The notes beneath the pieces are model-generated. The model had not been told where the DNA came from and searched no databases. It worked only from the letters and a program-made list of their open reading frames with translations. 64,000 nt of DNA. It comes from Eriocheir sinensis (lineage: Eukaryota; Arthropoda; Malacostraca; Decapoda; Varunidae). Shown here piece by piece: positions 14,503 to 25,867 of the stretch (its first letter is position 1; the number at the start of each line of letters is the position of its first letter). The stretch lies in contig NW_026110828.1 in NCBI RefSeq assembly GCF_024679095.1, positions 1 through 64,000 on the forward strand. Reading direction: 5' to 3'. A program made the translations under genes and the position numbers.

Positions 14503-15165
14503 TTCTCCTCCCTCTCTCTCTCCTCTCTCTCTTTCTCTCTCTCTCTTTTACCAGTTGTCAAAAAGTTATCAAAGTTATCAAGGAATGTATCGAATATTTT
14601 TACTAAAGCTACTTCCTTCTCTTTCCCTTCTTCTTATCTTAAACTCTCCTTCCTTCCTTCCTTCCTTCCCTCTCTCTCTCTCCATCCTTCTCTATCTTCC
14701 CCTATCGCTCTTCTCATCTTCTTCTTTCCTCTTGTATCGTTTATTTCTCCACATGTTTCTTCTCTTTTCTACTTCTCTTATTCTCTCCTTCCTTCCTTCA
14801 TTGCCTATCCTTCCTTCCTTTCGCTGCTCTTCTTTTCCTTCTTTCCTTCTGTCGCTTCCTTCCTATCTCTCTATTCTTCCCTTCTTCATTGCCCTATCCT
14901 TCCTTCCTTTTCCTTTTCATCTTCTTTTCCTTCTTTCCTTCTGCCTCCCTTCATCTCTATTCTTTTCTTCCTTTCTCCTCTCCTTCCTTCCTTTCATTTT
15001 TCATCTTCTTCCTTCTTTCCTTCTTTTCCTTGCCCTTCCTTCCCATCTCTCTATTCTTCCCTTCCCTTCATGTTGCCCTATCAACTTCACTTCACTTTCC
15101 TTACTTATCTTCTTTCCTTCCTTCATCCTCTCTATCCTTCCTTCCCCTTCTCCTCCTCGTTCGAT
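12640..15165 (+). repeat. Pyrimidine-rich domain with (CT)n runs
   Basis: C/T-biased on the plus strand for 2.5 kb, with (CT)n at about 13240-13298, 13519-13582, 13722-13840 and 14458-14545. Short unique islands lie at 13030-13190, 13600-13710 and 14280-14420. Open frames up to 300 codons are Leu/Ser/Pro artefacts. Confidence 0.85.
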
Positions 15166-15725
15166 CAGTTCCTGGTCCCCGAGGAAATTGAGTGGCTTGT
15201 GGTGCTTTGATCCAGTTGCTAATTGGGTTCACCTGTGCACTACCTTTGAGTGTGCACCTTGGCGTGCAGGTGTGAGGGAAGGAAGAGTCAAAACTCCACC
15301 TAGATTAGTTTGTTAGTAGTTTCCCCTACTGCTCCCCCTTAAAAGCATCGTAAAGAAATTATGAACTGCTACTACTACTGGCTTACTACTACTACTACTA
15401 CTACTATTACTACTACTACTACTACTACTACTACTACACGGAAGGAGGATGAAGAAGGAGAGAAAAGAAAGAGCTAAGATACTTGTTAATACTACGATTT
15501 TAGCTGGCAATGAGAGGAAGGAAAGAGAGAAAGATGGACAAAGAGGATGAAGACGACGAAAGAAGAAAAAGGAAGAAAGGAGGAGGAGGGAGGAGGAGGA
15601 AGGAGTGTAATGAAGATTGAGAATGAAAATCTTTAATTGCCTGAGAAATTCCCACATTATTGGATTCTCCTTTCTCCGTGGATCATCTCATCAAGCAGGG
15701 CGACCTAAAGTTTTGAATATCGAGT

Positions 15726-15773
<48 letters not shown>

Positions 15774-16021
15774 GAGGAGCAGGGGTGGGTGGAGTGGAGT
15801 TAGGGGGGTCAGGGGGGGTCCAACACGTCCGTAAATTGGTCCGTCGGTCCGTGGTTTATCCGTGTTCGCGTGTTGATTAATTTGTTGGTTCGCCTTCCGT
15901 CTCTAAATGCACTTTTAATTAATCTTATTATTCCATGATAAGAACGTGTCATTTGCAATCAGCCATACCTACCGCCGCCGCCGCCATACTGTACCGATTA
16001 ATCTTCTTTGTGTGTGTTATT

Positions 16022-16058
<37 letters not shown>

Positions 16059-16109
16059 CGTGCCTATTATATAAGATCATATCTTGGGTCAATATCTCTC
16101 TATCCATCT

Positions 16110-16176
<67 letters not shown>

Positions 16177-16400
16177 CATTAGCTAATTTTTACATTTCCG
16201 CCTATCTATCTATCTATCTGTCTATCTATCTATCTTCCTCCACTTCCTCTCTTTCTCCTTTCCTCCTTTCTTTCAAGAAAAAAAAAATAAATAATGGACA
16301 TTTAATTCTCAAGATGAGTGCGTGGCAAGAGGATTCATTAATGCCAAACCCAGATGTCTAAACTCCTATGCTTCCTACGTGCAGCCTTTTTAGCGCTCAG
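15165..16400. other. Intergenic: unique islands and microsatellites
   Basis: Complex sequence at 15165-15350 and 15640-15720. (TAC)n 15370-15435, (GA)n 15726-15772, (GT)n 16023-16058 and 16110-16174, (CTAT)n 16201-16234. No gene recognised. Confidence 0.7.
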
Positions 16401-17550
16401 GTAGAGGAGGGGGGGGGGTGGAGAGAATGAGGAAAGGTCATCGATGAGCTGGGAGACAGGTGGGAAGGATTGACCAGGTAAAGGGATGTACTATTTAAGC
16501 AGGAGTAGGAAGAGGAAGGGGAGGTAGGATCTGAGGAGGAGGGAGAGTGGTAGGAAGGGAGTTAGGGAGGGGAGAGGAGGTGAGGAAGGAATGAGAATCA
16601 CAGAGAAATGGGAGAGAAGTAGTTGGGAGGGTGGAGGGAGTAAGGAGTAGGGAGATAAGGGAATGGGTACGATGGGGAGGGAAAGGGAGGGGATGAATAG
16701 ATGAAAGGAAGAGGAGTGGACAGAAGACAGAGTGGATTCGGAGTAAGGATGGATTTACGAAAGCATATAGACAGGAAGACACAGGGAAGTTACACGCAAA
16801 GGGAGAAAGAATTTAAAAGGAAGTTATAAATATATAAAGATAGTAAAGCAAAAGAAAAATGAAGAGGAAAAGGGAGAAAGGAAGAATGGAGACGTAGATA
16901 GGAGTACAGACTGAAATGAAATTGGATAAGAAAGGAGAGGAGGTAAAGGTTGCAGAAGAGAGAGAGGAGGTAAAAGAAAGAAATGAAGAGGAAATTGACA
17001 GACAGGATTAGATTGAGCAGGATTGCAGCAGACGGATGGAGGAAGTAGAGATGGCAAGGGAGGTAGAGAGATGTAGAGAGAGGGAGGGAAGAAGAGAGAG
17101 AGGGAGGAGGGGTATATCTTTATGATTTAGCAGCAGGAATGAGCAAGGAAACTACTCAAAACTTAAAAATATAAACGGAAGGAAAGGGAAAGTGATCCAG
17201 GTAGGACGCATTAAGGAAGCAAATCTGGCACATAGCCTACCAATTAGAACACTGTAAAATTTTAATCGATGCATAAAATCAATAAGAAAATGATGAATGT
17301 TTAGCAGAATTTAGTTTGTTTAATTTTCTTCAACAAAATATATTCAGAGTAAGATTTTTCCTTGATTTAAATGAGCAAAGTCTAAAGTTGCGTACGAAAT
17401 GGCGAATACCTGTACGCATAGGGAGAGTAGTTTAACGTCGCTCTAGTGAACTTTTACACGTGTACAGGTTGAGGCTCAAGTGGAAGTCAGGTGAGGGAGG
17501 GACGTGTTTGTTAGTTTGTTGGTTTGTTTGGTGACTGAAGATTCTTGTTT
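16400..17550. other. Intergenic: purine-rich block, then unique sequence
   Basis: 16400-17110 is G/A-rich on the plus strand. 17110-17545 is complex AT-rich sequence in which I see no ORF, RNA or repeat. Confidence 0.65.
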
Positions 17551-17559
17551 CGTGATGTG

Positions 17560-17560
<1 letters not shown>

Positions 17561-17618
<58 letters not shown>

Positions 17619-17975
17619 ACTGTTTTGTGTCTGTCTGTTCTGTCTATTTATCTTTTGTCTGTGTTCTGTTCCTCGTCTTCCTATTTATCTGAATTTTTTT
17701 TTGTGCCTGTCTGTTTATTTTCTTTTTCTTCTATTCCATTTCAAAATTATTTCACTTATTTTCATTATATTTTTTCCATCGATAAATTCTTTTTTCGTTC
17801 AGATTTCAATTACTCCTCCTCCTCCTCCTCCTCCTCCTCCTCCTCCTCCTCCTCCTCTTCCTCTTGCTCTTCCTCTTCCTCTTCCTCTTCCTCCTCCTCC
17901 CTCTCCTCCTCCTCCTATTACTACTACCACTACAACTACTACTATTACTACCTCTACTACTACTACAACAACTAT

Positions 17976-18040
<65 letters not shown>

Positions 18041-18345
18041 TCACTGATGTAACTGTTTCTTTCTTTCACTACGATTGTCATTTCATCTACAGCTAAAGGA
18101 AGAGGCTGGGAATTAAGAGGGAGCTTGAGTCGAGCCGGAGGTCAGGTCGAGGAGGAGGAGGAGGAGGAGGATGAGAGGAGGAGGAGGAGGAGGAGGAGGA
18201 GGAGGAGGAGGAGGAGGTGTCTTCTCTCGAAACTGCCACGTCGCTGAGAAATCGACTGAGGAAGCAAAAAGTGAAGTACAGACTGTCACGAGGACTGCAT
18301 ACCTCACCTCCTCCTCCTCCTCCTCCTCCTCCTCCTCTTCCTCCT
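17561..18345 (+). repeat. (GT)n, (TCC)n, (TAC)n, (GGA)n and (TCC)n in series
   Basis: (GT)n 17561-17612; (TCC)n 17812-17856; (TAC)n 17964-18038; (GGA)n 18153-18217; (TCC)n 18307-18340. The complementary GGA and TCC tracts on either side of 18218-18306 could pair as a hairpin. Confidence 0.9.
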
Positions 18346-18499
18346 TCCCTCCTTTCTTCCCTTGCCTTCAGATAAGATGGCAGACTCAGGAGTGGGACAA
18401 GACGCAGAAGGAACGACTGGAAGATGAAAATGGAAAAAAAATATATGTAAAAGAACAGAAGACGAACAGACAGCAGATCCGTAAATGTATAGACAGTTA

Positions 18500-19130
18500 A
18501 GACATACTTTCTGCGAAATACATAGACAAAACAAAAGAAAATCGAGGAAAACAAAAGAATAACAAAAACAACAACACACGAAGAAACAAGGAAATGAATA
18601 AAAACGAGAATATAGTAGAATTAGAAAGCTTATAAGAAAAAAAAGGAATAAGATGGAAACGAAGAAGGTAAAGTAAAGAAAAAAGAAAGAAAATGAAAAT
18701 GAAAAGGAAAGAAAAGAAAGAAAAAAGAAAGAAAAGGAAAAAGAAAAGGAAAGAAAAGAAAGAATAACAAAGAAAAGTAAAGGAAAAGTAAAGAAAGAAA
18801 AAAGAAAGAAAATGAAAATGAAAAGTAAAGAAAAGAAACAATAACAGAAAACACACATGATATAAAACAAAAAAAAGTAAAAAAACAAAACTCGAAAATA
18901 GTAAAGGAAGAACAGAAAGGAAAAGGTTATAGAGAAAAGCGAAAAAAAAGGAATATTCTTAAAAGCAAACGACAAATGAATATCGAGAAAACAGAAAACT
19001 GATGGAAAGCGCACACGGTCTAAAAAAAAAGGAAAGTAAGAGGAAATCGAGACTAGGAAAGTAAAAATGGAAATGAAAGTTATAAGAAAAGCGAACGATA
19101 TGAACACAATCCGCCATATTTATTTTACAC
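18500..19130 (+). repeat. A-rich GAAA block
   Basis: GAAAA/GAAAG words with AAAATGAAAATGAAAAG duplicated near 18690 and 18810. The Phe-rich minus frames are artefacts. Confidence 0.8.
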
Positions 19131-19639
19131 AATTTTTAATCTTTCTTTTTTTTTTGTTTCCTTAATTCCTTCAGTTACTCCCCAATTCTTCTTCTTCTTC
19201 CTATATAAGTATTCCTTTTAAGTCAACGCCATGTCACCTCCCTCCTCTACAACTCCTCTTCCTCCCTCCTCCTCCACTACCAATCCTGAGCACCACCATC
19301 ATTCCTCTTCTTCCACCTCCTCCTCCTCCCTCCTCCTCCCACTTTCCTTCGATCTTCTGTGCAAACCATAGCCGTAAATCTTGAAGGATAATCACCCACA
19401 ATCCGCATCAACATCCTGCATTTTACTTTTACAATTTGGAAGGGGAGGGTAAAGGGAAGGAGGGAGGAGGGCACAGAAGAGGGGAAGGGGAGGAAGAAAG
19501 TGGAGGGTGGAAGAGGGAAGAAGAGGAAAATTAAGGAGGAAGGGGCGTCAAAGCGGTAGAACAAAACTTGAACGCGACGCAACACCCCTGAATCACGTTG
19601 CAAGAAATATAACAAGACGTCTATTCTTTTTTTGTCTTT

Positions 19640-20320
19640 CTGCCTATATGTGTGTCTCTATCTCTCCTTCTGTCTACCTGTCTGTCTGTCATGTGCTCAT
19701 CTCCTGTCAATGTCTGTGTCTGTCTTTCCCTCATCTATCTATCCCTTTGTATAAATCTATCAGTCTGTTCATGTCTGTCTACACAAACATTTTACCTTTC
19801 GTCATTCTGTCTGAGTCTATTTTATTCTGGCGCAGTGACTGGGTTCTATCTGTCTCAAAGTGTCATCTGTCTTTTCTGTTAATTGGGTGTCTGTTTGTCT
19901 TTTCACCTTCCTGCTCTCTTCCCAGTCCATTCACCCTTCCTGTCACTCCATCATCTCCGTCTGTCTGTCTAATTCTGTCTGTCTGTCTATCGATTAAAAA
20001 CCCAGTAATCTTCATCTCTATCTTCGTTTTCTCTATTAATCCAAATCTGTTTGTTTGCCTGTCTGTCTGTCTGTCTGTCTGTCCATTCCACAAACCCATT
20101 AATCATTCATCTCTGTCCGTCTAACGCATTTAAATCTGTTCACTGTTTCCAAGTTTGCCTGTCTGTCCTGTTCTACCTGTCTATATGTGCGTCTCTATCC
20201 CACTCCCACAAAACCTATTTACCTTCCACTGTCTACCTGTCTGTCTGTCTAATAACTGTCATTAGCACATCTCCTTGCCTTTACGTCCGTCTGTCTGTCT
20301 GTCTGGCTGTTAAAGTCATC
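19640..20320 (+). repeat. Degenerate (CTGT)n-rich array
   Basis: CTGTCTGTCTGTC clusters (19680, 19965, 20057, 20239, 20289) separated by 50-200 bp of pyrimidine-biased sequence with recurring CATTAATC and CATCTC strings. Confidence 0.65.
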
Positions 20321-20411
20321 ACAAAAGCAGGTCGGTCTTGAGGGATCAGCGCCCCTCAAGACCTCAAGGGACATGTAACAGCAGGCTTCAGGGGGCTGTC
20401 AGTGGTTCATT

Positions 20412-20830
20412 TCAGGGAGGAGGAGGAGGAGGAGGAGGAGGAAGAGGAGGAGGAGGAGGAGGAGGAGGAGGAGGAAGAGGAGGAGGATTGGATCTGATGG
20501 CGCCGGGTGCGTAGGGCGTCTGGGAAGGAAGAGGAAGAGGAAGAGGAGGAGGAGGAGGAGGAGGAGGAGGAGGAAGACAAGACAAGAAGGGGAGAGGGAG
20601 AAAAATAAGAGAGAGAAGAGAATAAAAGAAGAACAGGAGGAGTAAATTAAAAGGGGAAGGGAGGGAGGGAGAGAGGGAAGGGAGGGAGGGAGAGGAAAAC
20701 AAGAAATAGAAGAATGGATAAATGGAAAGAGTAAAGAAGGAATTGGAACTAGAGGATGAAAAGTAGATAATGATAGTGGTGATAGATGCAGGAGAAGAGG
20801 GAAGAGGAAGAAGAAGAAGAGGAGAAGACG
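20412..20830 (+). repeat. (GGA)n purine block
   Basis: (GGA)n at 20415-20488 and 20545-20575 separated by a short unique segment GATCTGATGGCGCCGGGTGC, then AG-rich sequence leading into the 70-75 bp array. Confidence 0.85.
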
Positions 20831-21240
20831 CAAGAGGAGGAAAACGAGGAGGAGAGAAATGGGAAGAAGGAGAGAGGGAAGAAGAAGAAGAGAAGAAGAA
20901 GGGAGAGGAGGAAAACGAGGAGGAGAGAAATGGGAAGAAGGAGAGGAAAGAAGAAGAAGAAGAAAGAAGAAGGAGAGGAGGAAAACGAGGGAGGAGAAAT
21001 GGGAAGAGGAGGGAGGAGAGGGAAGAAGAAGAATAGAAGAAGAAGGGAGAGGAGGAAAACGAGGAGGAGAGAAATGGGAAGGAAGAGGAGGAGAGGGAAG
21101 AAGAAGAGGAGAAGAAGAAGGGAGAGGAGGAAAACGAGGAGGAGAGAAATGGGAAGGAAGAGGAGGAGAGGGAAGAAGAAGAGGAGAAGAAGAAGGGAGT
21201 GGAGGAAAACGAGGAGGAGAAAAACGACTTCAAGCGAGAG
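20830..21240 (+). repeat. 70-75 bp purine tandem repeat, six copies
   Basis: AAAACGAGGAGGAGA recurs at 20841, 20912, 20982, 21056, 21131 and 21206. Units are otherwise AGAAGAGG-type purines. Open frames of Arg/Glu result from the composition. Confidence 0.8.
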
Positions 21241-21451
21241 AAATAGGAAGGAGGAGGAGGAGGAGGAGGAGGAGGAGGAGGAGGAGGAGGAGGCAGAAGG
21301 ATTAAGAGAGAGAGAAAAAATAAAAGATAAATATGAGATAAGAACGAGGAAATAAACAAACAAACAAACAAACAAAAAACTACACCAGGAGGAAGAAGAA
21401 GAAGAAAAATAGTAATAATAGCAATAGGACTAATAAACGAAGGAGGAGGAG

Positions 21452-21484
<33 letters not shown>

Positions 21485-21720
21485 AGGAATAGAAAGGACA
21501 GCAGGAAGGAAGGAAGGAAGGAAGGAGGGCGGTAGGAGACAGGGGAGGAGAAGGAGGAGGGAAGGAAAGGGTAGGATGAGGATGTTATGAAGAGAAGACG
21601 ACGAGAAGGAATAGAGGAACAGAAGGAAGGAGGAGCACTGAGGAGGGAAGGAGGGAGGAGGAGGGATGAAGGGAGGCAGGGGAGGGGTAGGGGTAGGAGG
21701 AGTCAAATTTCCGTATAATT
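21240..21720 (+). repeat. (GGA)n blocks and AAAC tract
   Basis: (GGA)n 21250-21292, (AAAC)n 21350-21375, (GGA)n 21440-21485, then GGAA/GGGA purines. Confidence 0.85.
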
Positions 21721-21849
21721 ACGCGGCGGTGTACCGGCGGAGATAAACCTTCATGAATATTCAGTCGACGAGGTGGAATCAATCAAGTCGACGATCGTGT
21801 TGAGCGCCGCGCCCTCGGTCCATCTGACGGGCAGGACGTCTTGAAGGAG

Positions 21850-21870
21850 ATGGAACTCTTGATTAGGGAA

Positions 21871-21969
<99 letters not shown>

Positions 21970-23740
21970 TGGGATTGGAAAAGGGCTGAAGAAGGAATGG
22001 AAGGACTGAGGAAGGGATTAGGGGGAAAAGAGGTGGAAATGGCGAAGTTGGAGGAGGAGGAAGGATTAGGGATTGGAAAACGGGCTGAAGAAGAAATGGA
22101 AGAAGGACTGACGAAGGATTGGGAAAGGAGTTAAAAAAAAATGCACAGAAGGAAACTATACTGAGGAAGAGGCTGTTGAGGAGGAGAAAACTGGGAGGGA
22201 AAGGAGCTGGAAAGGACAAGAAATGGACTGAGAAAAAATAACAGAGAAAAGGAAATACAAAGAGAAAGGAGGTTGGGGCTTTTGATCAGGGCTTTGGGAA
22301 GGGGGACTGAAAGATTAGAATTGAAAAAAAGGGGCTGGGAAGGAATGGAAGAAGGGACGAAGGCTGAAAAAGGGAAAGAAAAAAGGATTGCAGAAGAAAG
22401 AAGAAAATAGATGATGAGAAAAAGGATTGTGCTTTTGATTAGGTCTTTAAGGGGGTGACAGATGGGGGGGAAAAAGGGGCTGGAAAAGGAATGGAAGAAG
22501 GGCTGACGGAGGGCTGATAAAGGAGGTGAAAGAATGAGAAAGAGGAAAGAATTACAGAAGAAAGAAGAAGAGAAGAGAAGAGAGAAGGATTGTACTTTTG
22601 ATTAGGTCTTTATGGGGGTGACAGAAGGGGGAAAAAGGGGCTGGAAAAGGAATGGAAGAAGGGCTGACGGAGGGGCTGAGGCTGAGGTGAAAGAATGAAA
22701 GAGAAAGAATGACAGAAGGAAAGAAAGAAAGAAAGAGAAGAAGAGAGAAGGTTGTACTGATTAGGTCTTCCAGATGGGTGACAGAAGGGGGAAAAAGGGG
22801 CTGGAAGGAATGGAAGAAGAAAAGGGCTGACGGATGGCTGATAAAGGGGGTGAAAAAGAATGAGAAGAGGAAAAGAATTACAGACAGAAGAAAAGAAGAA
22901 AGAAGAAGAGAGAAGGATTGTACTTTTGGTCTTTATTAGGTCTTTTTATGGGGGTGACATGGGGGTGAAGGGGGGAACGAGGGGCCGGAACAAGGGGGTC
23001 TAGAAAATGGGATGAAAAGAGGGCTGACTGAACAAAGTAAAAACAAAGAAAGAAAAAAAAAGAAAGAGGCTGGTTTGATAGAAATGGACTTGTTTCTTAC
23101 TATTTACTACGTTCCCCGGGGGGATGGAGGCTAGAATAGGGGTTAGAAAAGGAGCGAAAGAAAGGATGAGGAAGGATTAGGATAGGTAGAAAAGGAGTCT
23201 AGGAAGATCATGTAAAGAAGGAGGCTTGGGCTTAATTAGGGCTTTTGAAGACAAAGGGGGTGAGGTTGAAGGCTAACAAAAAGGGTTTGAAAGGGGAACT
23301 GAAGGAGGGCTGACGAAGGACTAAGAAAAGAGGTTGAAAAGGCAGAAAAGAAGACAGTTAAAATGAAGAGAGTGGGGCTTTCAATTAGGTCTTTGAAGGA
23401 GGGGGGGGGGGGGTGTAGATAGGCAGAATAGCGACTTCAAAAAGGGCTGGAAAGTAAGGGAAGAAAGGCTGACGAGGGCCTGGAAAAAAGGGCTTCGTCA
23501 AGGGTTTAAAGAGGAGTGAGAAAGTGTGATCATCTCAAAGTGAATTTAACTCTTGATTAGATTACGGAGAGGTAAAGGAAGGGTCTGTACAGGTATAAAA
23601 AAGGGGCTAAAAAAGGGGTCTAGGAAAAGGGGCTGAAAAGGGGGTCTGGGAAAAGGGGCTGTAAAGGGGGTCTAGGAAAAGGGGCTGCAGGAATGATTTA
23701 AATAGGCCTACTGACGACTGAGGAAAAACGGACTAGAAAA
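21850..23740 (+). repeat. Purine-rich satellite array, unit about 160 bp
   Basis: Diverged units each carrying TTTTGATTAGGTCTTT, GGGGGTGACAGA, AAAGGGGCTGGAAAAGGAAT and AAGGGCTGACGGAGG. The TTAGGTCTTT landmark recurs near 22439, 22600, 22759 and 22935, with weaker copies on both sides. Unit length 158-178 bp in the best part. No coding sense. Confidence 0.75.
21871..21968 (+). repeat. Uninterrupted poly-G tract, 98 nt
   Basis: 98 consecutive G from 21871 to 21968, directly after GATTAGGGAA in the first unit of the 160-bp satellite. It could be slippage expansion of the short G run present in other units, or an assembly or base-calling artefact. Confidence 0.9.
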
Positions 23741-23759
23741 AAACGCATGGATCACGGAA

Positions 23760-24110
23760 ATGCATAGGAGGAGGAGGAGGAGGAGGAGGAGGAGGAGGAG
23801 GAAGAGGAGGAGGTGCTAGGGAAGGAGAAGGAAGAAGGGGAGGTACAGGAAGAGGAGGTGGGGAAGAAGAAGAGCTGGAGTAGGAGGAGGAGGAGGAGGA
23901 GGAGGGAAGGAGGAGGGCTGGATGAGTAGGAAGAGAAGGAAGAAGGGGAGGTATAGAAAGAGGAGGAGGGGAAGAAGAAGGGCTGGAATAGAAGAAGGAG
24001 GAGGAGGAGGAGGAGGAGGAGGAAGATATATAAACTAAAGGCAAGGTTCATATAATTAAAACAACTATTATTATTATTATTATTATTATTATTATCGTAT
24101 CGCAATTAGT
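23760..24110 (+). repeat. (GGA)n blocks and (ATT)n
   Basis: GGA triplets at 23766-23815, 23880-23915 and 23995-24025, with a duplicated GAAGGAAGAAGGGGAGGTA module (near 23827 and 23937); (ATT)n 24066-24096. Confidence 0.85.
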
Positions 24111-24179
24111 GTTATCAAGATCGTTTAATGAACTTATGGTAATGGATGCGTTGTGTTCTTACGAGTTATTGATTAATTA

Positions 24180-24190
24180 TTAGGGGACTA

Positions 24191-24222
<32 letters not shown>

Positions 24223-24640
24223 CCCTTCAGCTGTCACATCACTCTCCTTGGTCTTCCTCCTCCTCCCTCCTCCTCCTTCCTCCTCCTCCTCTTCTTCTTC
24301 CTTCTCTGTTTCTCCTCCTCATTATTCTCGTCTTTCTCCAAATTTCTCCTCTTTATCTTGCAGTCGTCGTCCTCCTCCTCCTCCTCTTCCTCTTCCTCAT
24401 AATGTTCCTCTTCCTCTTCTTGTTCTTCTTCCTCATTTTCTGTTTCTTCACTTCCTATCATTTTCGTTGTTCTTCAAATCCCTCTCTTTCCTTATGCACT
24501 CTAAGCCTACCACCTTCTTCTTCTTCTTCTTCTTCTTATCCTTCTTCTTTCATTCCCACACTTCATCTTCTTCTCTTTCTTCTCTCTCATTCTTTGTTGC
24601 TTCTCTTATTATTATTTTTATTCGTCTGATTCCTTCTTTT
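24180..24640 (+). repeat. Pyrimidine block (TCC/TTC)
   Basis: (CT)n at 24189-24217, then TCC/CTT words leading into the 105-bp array. Confidence 0.85.
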
Positions 24641-25295
24641 CCTCATGCACCACAAAGCTATCTCCTCCTCCTCCTCCTCCTCCTCCTCCTCCTCTTACTG
24701 TTCATCTACTTTTCTGCTTCTCTGCTTCTTCTTCTCTTGCACCTTAACGCTTCCTCCTCCTCCTCCTCCTCACTGTTCATCTTCTCTGCTTCTTCTTCTC
24801 TTTATTCAAGTTCTTCTGATTCCTCCTTTTCCTCATGCATCATAAGGCTTCTTCCTCCTCCTCCTCCTCCTCTTCTTACTGTTCATCTTCTTTCCTGCTT
24901 CTCTCCTTCTTCTCTTTATTCTCGTTCTTCTGATTCCTATTCCTCATGCACCAAAAGGCTACCTCCTCCTCCTCCTCTTCTTACTGTTCATCTTCTTTCC
25001 TGCTTCCCTCCTTCTTCTCTTTATTCTTGTTCTTCTGATTCCTATTCCTCATGCACCAAAAGGCTACCTCCTCCTCCTCCTCTTCTTACTGTTCATCTTC
25101 TTTTCTGCTTCTCTCCTTCTTCTCTTTATTCTCGTTCTTCTGATTCCTATTCCTCATGCACCAAAAGGCTACCTCCTCCTCCTCCTCTTCTTACTGTTCA
25201 TCTTCTTTTCTGCTTCTCTCCTTCTTCTCTTTATTCTCGTTCTTCTGATTCCTATTCCTCATGCACCAAAAAGCTACCTCCTCCTCCTCCTCTTC
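24640..25295 (+). repeat. 105-bp tandem repeat (TCC-rich)
   Basis: CACCAAAAGGCTACCTCC recurs at 24951, 25056, 25161 and 25266, exactly 105 bp apart, with older copies upstream. Each unit has (CTC)n, TTACTGTTCATCTTC and TTCTCGTTCTTCTGATTCC. Because 105 is a multiple of three, one frame stays open for 405 codons (24248-25465); I do not call it a gene. Confidence 0.85.
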
Positions 25296-25579
25296 CTCTT
25301 CCTCTTCCTCCTCTCCCCCAGCGCCACAGCCTCCCGCGGGGCCTGAAGACACAAGCTTCCACCATTTGCTTTATAAATCTTGGCCTTTCAGCAATTCGTC
25401 GCCGCCTCGCTCGTTCAATTAATGCCCTGCCCCGCGTGTCTCTTCTTTTTATCGTCGGGAATTGAACTGCGACTCGCCGGCACGGAAATCAGTAATTAAA
25501 AAGAAATATTGGTATTGGGGGCCACATTATGCGCGTATAGAGAAGCTGCAGCGGCGCGCGAAGAAGCTGAGGATGAGGG

Positions 25580-25800
25580 GGCGAGGGAGGGAGTGGGAGG
25601 GAGAGTGTGGGTGGGAGAGTGTGGGTGGGAGAGAGTGGGTGGGAGAGAGTGGGAGGGAGAGTGTGGGTGGGAGAGTGTGGGTGGGAGAGTGTGGGAGAGT
25701 GTGGGTGGGAGAGAGTGGGTGGGAGAGTGTGGGTGGGAGAGTGTGGGTGGGAGAGTGTGGGTGGGAGAGAGTGGGTGGGAGAGTGTGGGAGAGTGATGAG
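25580..25800 (+). repeat. G-rich minisatellite GTGGGAGA/GTGGGTGG
   Basis: Alternating GGGAGAGTGTGGGTGGGAGA and GAGTGGGTGGGAGAGTG units. GGG triplets every few bases give quadruplex potential on the plus strand. Frames through it are repeat artefacts. Confidence 0.8.
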
Positions 25801-25867
25801 TGAGTGAGAGTGGGAGATGAGAGGGAGTGGAGAGAGGTTGAAGAAGAATATGTATGAGAATTGGCGA

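Noticed and set aside
14414..15316. 300-codon plus-strand frame
   Set aside because: Leu/Ser/Phe/Pro only, following a pyrimidine block; the last 40 residues cross unique sequence but match no motif.
24248..25465. 405-codon plus-strand frame
   Set aside because: Produced by a 105-bp minisatellite whose length is a multiple of three; listed as a repeat.
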